Positions 60,173 through 64,000 of a stretch of DNA of 64,000 nucleotides are shown here, piece after piece. The stretch comes from Rhodocyclaceae bacterium. Its GTDB lineage: Bacteria > Pseudomonadota > Gammaproteobacteria > Burkholderiales > Rhodocyclaceae. Location of the stretch: positions 22,926 through 86,925 of the forward strand of contig JAVBXY010000002.1 in NCBI GenBank assembly GCA_030824275.1. The letters are read 5' to 3'. The translations under genes and the position numbers were made by a program. Position 1 is the first letter of the stretch. The number at the start of each line of letters is the position of its first letter. The notes below the pieces were generated by a model that was not told the origin of the DNA, made no database searches, and was given only the letters and a program-made list of their open reading frames with translations.

Positions 60173-63100
60173 TTGTTGAGTTCCATCCGCATTCATCGTC
60201 GCAATGCTTACCCTGACCGCTCGCAGCTACGCCCGCGCTGGGCAGCGTTGGCGGTGGCAGCCTGCTTTGCGTCGAGCGAGGCCTTGGCGCTGCCGGTGGG
60301 CGCACAGGTGGTCAATGGTACGGCGACGATCAGCCAGACCGGCAACACCCTCACCGTTACCAACAGCAATGGCGCCATCATCAACTGGCAGCAGTTCAAT
60401 ATCGACGCCGGCCAGACCACCCGCTTCATCCAGTCATCGGCATCGAGCACCGTGCTCAACCGGGTTCTTGCCGCCGATCCTTCCCTTATCTACGGCACCC
60501 TCAGTTCCAACGGCCGCGTCTGGCTGGTGAACCCGGCCGGCATCATGGTCGGCCCCGGCGGCCGCATCGACGTTGCGGGCTTCGTGGCCAGCACCCTGGC
60601 GGTGACGAACAGCGACTTTCTGGCCGGGCGACTTCGGTTCAACGGCAATGGCGCGAGCGGCAACGTGCTCAACCAGGGGCAGATCACCACGCCGCTCGGC
60701 GGCAGCGTTTACCTGATCGGCAGCAATGTCGGCAACGAAGGCGTGATCACCACGCCCAAGGGCGAGACCATACTCGCGGCAGGCAGCACGGTCGAACTCA
60801 TCGACAGTGCCACGCCCGGCGTGAAGGTGGAAATCACCGGGGCGCCCGGCAATGCCACCAACCTGGGCGAGATCGTCGCCGAAGCCGGACGCATCGGCAT
60901 TGCCGGCGCTATCGTGAAGAACAGCGGTAGCCTGAATGCCAGCAGTGTCGTCAGTGAAGGCGGCAGAATCTTCCTGCGCGCCACCCGGAAAATAGAACTG
61001 GCCGAATCTTCAAAAGTCGGCGCTGGCGGTACGGCGGGCGGCAACATTACCGCCATCACCAGCGAGGGTGGCGCCATCAGCGGCGAGCTGGTCACCCGTG
61101 GCGAGATCAGTGCGCAGGGCAATGGCACGCCCGGCAGCGGCGGCTTTGTCGAGACCTCCGCAGCAGCGGTTCGTGTCGAGGATGACTTCCGTGTCAGGAC
61201 CGGCGGCGGCGAGTGGCTGATCGATCCTCTCGACTTCACCATCGCGTCGGGAAGCGCAAGCCAGACCACCAGCGGCATGGGTGCAACGACCTTGCAGACG
61301 GCCCTGGGCAGTGGCTCGGTAACGATCCAGACCGATGCTTCGACGGGCGGTAACGGCGATATTTTCGTCAATGCGGCGGTGACATGGTCCAGCGCGAATT
61401 CGCTCACCCTGCAAGCCCATCGCAACATCGACGTCAATGCCAATCTGACCTCTTCCGGCAGCGGCACCATCACGCTTCAAGCCGACGCCATCAGTCCCGA
61501 CGGGGTCGGCAAGATCCAGCGCGGCAGTTCGAGCAACATCATCTCCCAGGCGGCCGGCACGGTCATGCTGCGCGCTGGCGATGGCATCAAGGCGACGATC
61601 AACGGCACCAGCAATGTGCTGGATGCGCAGACCACGAGCGGCAGCATTGAAATCGAACACAGTTCCGGCACGCTGGCCGTCGATAGTGCGCTCACCCTGT
61701 CCTCGCTCAGTTTGAGTGGTGGCACATTGACGGGTACCGGTAACATCACCGTTTCGAACGGTGGCAGCTTCGATTGGACCAATGGCGCCATCACGGGCTC
61801 GGGCACGTTGACGACACAAGCAGGCGTCAGCACCACGCTATCTCCGGGCTTTGCGCAAACCGTTGCACTCAGGGACAGCCGGGTCTGGGACAACTACGGC
61901 ACGGTGACTTTTACGCCCAATGCGGGAACGCTTTCCTACTTCCAGATCGACGACACGCTGGCCGGCGGCACAGCGGTGTTCAACAACAAGACCGGCGGTG
62001 TGTTCAATATCAATGCTTCGTTCAACGACACACATGTCATCGGTGTCGGCAGCTTCAACAACGAAGGAGAACTGCGCAAGAGCCTGAACACCTCGGTGGC
62101 AACCACCGGCTTCGTCCCCGCCTTCAACAACCTGGCGGGGGGCGTCGTCAATCTGAATTCCGGCACCCTGCGTTTCGACACGGGCGGCACCGACGCCGGC
62201 AACTATGTCCTGAGCAATGGCGCGACGCTGCAATTCAACGGCGGTCCCCGTTCCATCAGCGGCAACATCAGCGGTACCGGCAATGTCACGTTTTCCAAGC
62301 CGCTGACTGCCACGGCGGTTTATACGCTGACAGGCGATTACAACATCAGCGGGACAACGACGGCGGCGCTGGATGAACTCGGCAGCGCCGGCGACCTGCT
62401 GTTCAATGGCACGGTGAGCAACCTGGGCAGCAGCTATATCCAGTCGGGCGGCATCACCAACGTCTCCTTCAGCGGCATGAGCAGCGGTGCGGCAAGCGGC
62501 TTCCAGAACCTCACTGCCATCACCGTCAACAGCGGCAGCCTGACCTTTGCCAACGGCACCAGCTTCACCGGTCTGACGAGCCTGGCGCGGGCCGGCAGCG
62601 GCACGCTCGATCTGGGCAACAACAGCCTTTCGGTGGCGACGCTGAATGTGACCGGCGGCACGCTGACGGGGTCCGGAGGAATCACCGTGACGAGCGGCGG
62701 CAGCTTCAACTGGGGTGGCTCGCTCAACGCCTATATTGCCGGCACGGGGACGCTGACGACACAGTCGGGTGTGAGCATCGCGATCACGCCCGGCTTCGCC
62801 AGAACGGCATCGTTGCGTGGCAGCCGGGTCTGGGACAACTACGGTAGCGTAATTTTCACGCCCAATGCAGGGACGCTTTCCTACTTTGAAATCGACGACA
62901 CGCTGACCGGAGGCACGGCGGTGTTCAACAACAAGGCGAGCGGGCTGTTCAACATCAATGCCTCGTTCAGTGACACACACATCATCGGTGTCGGCAGCTT
63001 CAACAACGAAGGGGAACTGCGCAAGAGTTTGAATACCTCCGTCGCCAGCAGCAGCTTCGCACCCGTGCTCAATAATCTGGCGGGGGGCAAAGTGAATGTC

Positions 63101-64000
63101 GATTCGGGGACGCTGAACATCACCGGCGCCCTGAGCAATCTCGGCACCATTCAGACGGCATCGGGCACCACTTTCCAGAAAACCGGCGGCTTCACCAATG
63201 CCGGAACCCTGCAAGGCGCCGGCACCATCAACGTCGGTGCCGGCAATACCCTGAGCAACACGGGCACCATTGCGCCGGGCGTAGCGACGGGAGACACCAC
63301 CGGTACGCTGTCCATTACCGGCAACCTCACCAACACGGGCATCCTCGCAGTCGATCTCGATGGCACATCCACCGGGGATTTCGATGTGCTGGCGGTATCG
63401 GGTACGGCCACTCTGGGCGGCACGCTGAATGTTGGCGGCAACGGTCCGAACGGTGGCTATATCGTGCTGACCGCCGCATCCGTTTCAGGCGGCTTCGCTA
63501 CCGTCAATGCCGGTGTATTTACGCTCTCATCCAGCTATGCCGGCGATGTCACGCTGACGGTAAGCGGCGGCGGCGGCCTGGTCTGGGACGGTGGCGCCAG
63601 CGACGGCTTGTGGACCAGTGCCGCCAACTGGATCGGCGACGTGCTGCCGACCAGTTCGGACAATGTGTATATCGGTTCGTCCGCCGGCACCGTGACCCTT
63701 TCCTCCGGCACCGGTTCCGCCAAGGGCTTGAGTTGCTCGGCCAATTTCATCCTGTCCGGCGGGGTGCTCGATCTGGCGCAGGCATCCAGCTTTTCAGGGA
63801 CGACCACGTTTTCTGGAGGCACGCTGCAAGGCACAGGAAACATCATCATCAACAATGCCTTGAGTCTGGGTGGCGCCACATTGGCAGGAGCGGGAACCTT
63901 GACCAGCAGCAGCACGAGCACGACCACGCTGGTGGGCACCCCGGTGCTGAGCGCAAAGACTTGGAACAACAGTGGCACGCTGGAGATTGGCGGCAGTCAC
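60173..64000 (+). CDS. Filamentous-haemagglutinin-like exoprotein (two-partner secretion type), 5' part
   Basis: 1276 codons are open and run off the right edge. The start is TTG 60173 with GGAG at 60162-60165; the frame has no ATG at the N-terminus. A signal peptide (RWAALAVAACFASSEALA) ends near residue 39. The TPS/FHA N-terminal domain follows: GNTLTVTNSNGAIINWQQFNI, VLNRVLAADPSLIYGTLSSNG, and the NPxG motif in WLVNPAGIMVG with GRIDVAGFVAST. Then come LIDPLDFTIA and long Gly/Ser/Thr-rich beta-helix repeats including a duplicated block of about 150 residues. No TpsB exporter gene is in the window. [11 protein letters not shown] is a dispersed-element copy. Confidence 0.9.
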   Translation, partial: MLSSIRIHRRNAYPDRSQLRPRWAALAVAACFASSEALALPVGAQVVNGTATISQTGNTLTVTNSNGAIINWQQFNIDAGQTTRFIQSSASSTVLNRVLAADPSLIYGTLSSNGRVWLVNPAGIMVGPGGRIDVAGFVASTLAVTNSDFLAGRLRFNGNGASGNVLNQGQITTPLGGSVYLIGSNVGNEGVITTPKGETILAAGSTVELIDSATPGVKVEITGAPGNATNLGEIVAEAGRIGIAGAIVKNSGSLNASSVVSEGGRIFLRATRKIELAESSKVGAGGTAGGNITAITSEGGAISGELVTRGEISAQGNGTPGSGGFVETSAAAVRVEDDFRVRTGGGEWLIDPLDFTIASGSASQTTSGMGATTLQTALGSGSVTIQTDASTGGNGDIFVNAAVTWSSANSLTLQAHRNIDVNANLTSSGSGTITLQADAISPDGVGKIQRGSSSNIISQAAGTVMLRAGDGIKATINGTSNVLDAQTTSGSIEIEHSSGTLAVDSALTLSSLSLSGGTLTGTGNITVSNGGSFDWTNGAITGSGTLTTQAGVSTTLSPGFAQTVALRDSRVWDNYGTVTFTPNAGTLSYFQIDDTLAGGTAVFNNKTGGVFNINASFNDTHVIGVGSFNNEGELRKSLNTSVATTGFVPAFNNLAGGVVNLNSGTLRFDTGGTDAGNYVLSNGATLQFNGGPRSISGNISGTGNVTFSKPLTATAVYTLTGDYNISGTTTAALDELGSAGDLLFNGTVSNLGSSYIQSGGITNVSFSGMSSGAASGFQNLTAITVNSGSLTFANGTSFTGLTSLARAGSGTLDLGNNSLSVATLNVTGGTLTGSGGITVTSGGSFNWGGSLNAYIAGTGTLTTQSGVSIAITPGFARTASLRGSRVWDNYGSVIFTPNAGTLSYFEIDDTLTGGTAVFNNKASGLFNINASFSDTHIIGVGSFNNEGELRKSLNTSVASSSFAPVLNNLAGGKVNVDSGTLNITGALSNLGTIQTASGTTFQKTGGFTNAGTLQGAGTINVGAGNTLSNTGTIAPGVATGDTTGTLSITGNLTNTGILAVDLDGTSTGDFDVLAVSGTATLGGTLNVGGNGPNGGYIVLTAASVSGGFATVNAGVFTLSSSYAGDVTLTVSGGGGLVWDGGASDGLWTSAANWIGDVLPTSSDNVYIGSSAGTVTLSSGTGSAKGLSCSANFILSGGVLDLAQASSFSGTTTFSGGTLQGTGNIIINNALSLGGATLAGAGTLTSSSTSTTTLVGTPVLSAKTWNNSGTLEIGGSH
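61012..61036 (+). repeat. Dispersed element copy 12
   Basis: AAAAGTCGGCGCTGGCG then GTACGGCG, sense orientation in the exoprotein gene, encoding KVGAGGTA. Confidence 0.88.
61718..62170 (+). repeat. Internal duplication of the exoprotein gene, copy A
   Basis: 151 codons (residues 516-666) that recur as copy B 936 bases later. Shared blocks include SRVWDNYG, TPNAGTLSYF, IDDTL and SFNNEGELRKSLNTSVA. The protein match is much stronger than chance, and long DNA stretches are identical or nearly so. Confidence 0.9.
62654..63115 (+). repeat. Internal duplication of the exoprotein gene, copy B
   Basis: 154 codons (residues 828-981) matching copy A through VIGVGSFNNEGELRKS-type blocks. The copies differ by a few codons, so the duplication is not very recent. 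Confidence 0.9.

Noticed and set aside
61838..63214. Minus-strand open frame of 458 codons within the exoprotein gene
   Set aside because: Low-complexity shadow of the repeat-rich plus-strand frame, which has a signal peptide, an SD and a TPS domain.

Overview
This window looks like the chromosomal replication-origin region of a GC-rich betaproteobacterium, most likely a Rhodocyclales (Azoarcus/Aromatoleum/Dechloromonas-like) organism. I infer this from the rpmH-rnpA-yidD-yidC-mnmE / dnaA-dnaN-gyrB arrangement without recF, the parAB-rsmG-mnmG block, a single atpIBEFHAGDC operon, and a tungsten aldehyde oxidoreductase locus of the type known from Aromatoleum. The species call is inference only.

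Layout. 0-7.4 kb: the 3' end of a GntR-type regulator, a PilZ-like protein, phoBR, and a ubiE / Tim44-like / ubiJ block with a small haem-binding protein. 7.4-14.3 kb: one leftward operon, tetR, RND adaptor, RND pump, outer-membrane channel and a hotdog thioesterase, with a 21-bp palindromic operator in front. 14.3-21.3 kb: the complete F1Fo ATP synthase operon with a near-consensus sigma-70 promoter. 21.4-25.6 kb: parB, parA, rsmG, mnmG, then two parS sites. 25.6-30.5 kb: a branched-chain amino-acid type ABC importer in which permease LivM and ATPase LivG are fused. 30.7-35.3 kb: TSUP permease, mnmE, yidC, yidD, rnpA, rpmH (leftward). 35.3-40.7 kb: DnaA-box cluster (oriC), dnaA, dnaN, gyrB (rightward). 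40.7-43.0 kb: a small accessory patch with an AAA ATPase, a RES-domain remnant and an orphan gene. 43-56.4 kb: a tungsten locus, with tungstate uptake (tupA, tupBC), a ModE/LysR-like regulator, two moeA paralogues, a sigma-54 activator, a sigma-54 promoter, aorA-aorB-aorC and a MoaD-like gene. 56.4-60 kb: nitroreductase with a divergent HxlR regulator, and a hybrid kinase/LuxR response-regulator pair. 60.2-64 kb: the 5' part of a very large filamentous-haemagglutinin-like exoprotein that runs off the window.

How the parts fit. TupABC would import tungstate, a MoeA would insert it into the pterin (with the MoaD-like protein as a possible sulfur carrier), and AorABC would oxidise aldehydes under control of the sigma-54 activator. 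The atp, par, rpmH and dnaA blocks are housekeeping. The TetR-RND operon is a self-contained efflux module.

The most unusual signal is not a gene. A short asymmetric sequence, AAAA + GTCGGCGCTGGCG + NNACGGCG, recurs 12 times in 64 kb on both strands, in intergenic DNA and inside conserved genes in several reading frames. It reads as KVGAG, KSALA, PPAPTF or SADF depending on frame. It behaves like a DNA-uptake-type or otherwise selected genome-wide word rather than a classical transposable element. No tRNA, rRNA, CRISPR array or insertion sequence was seen.
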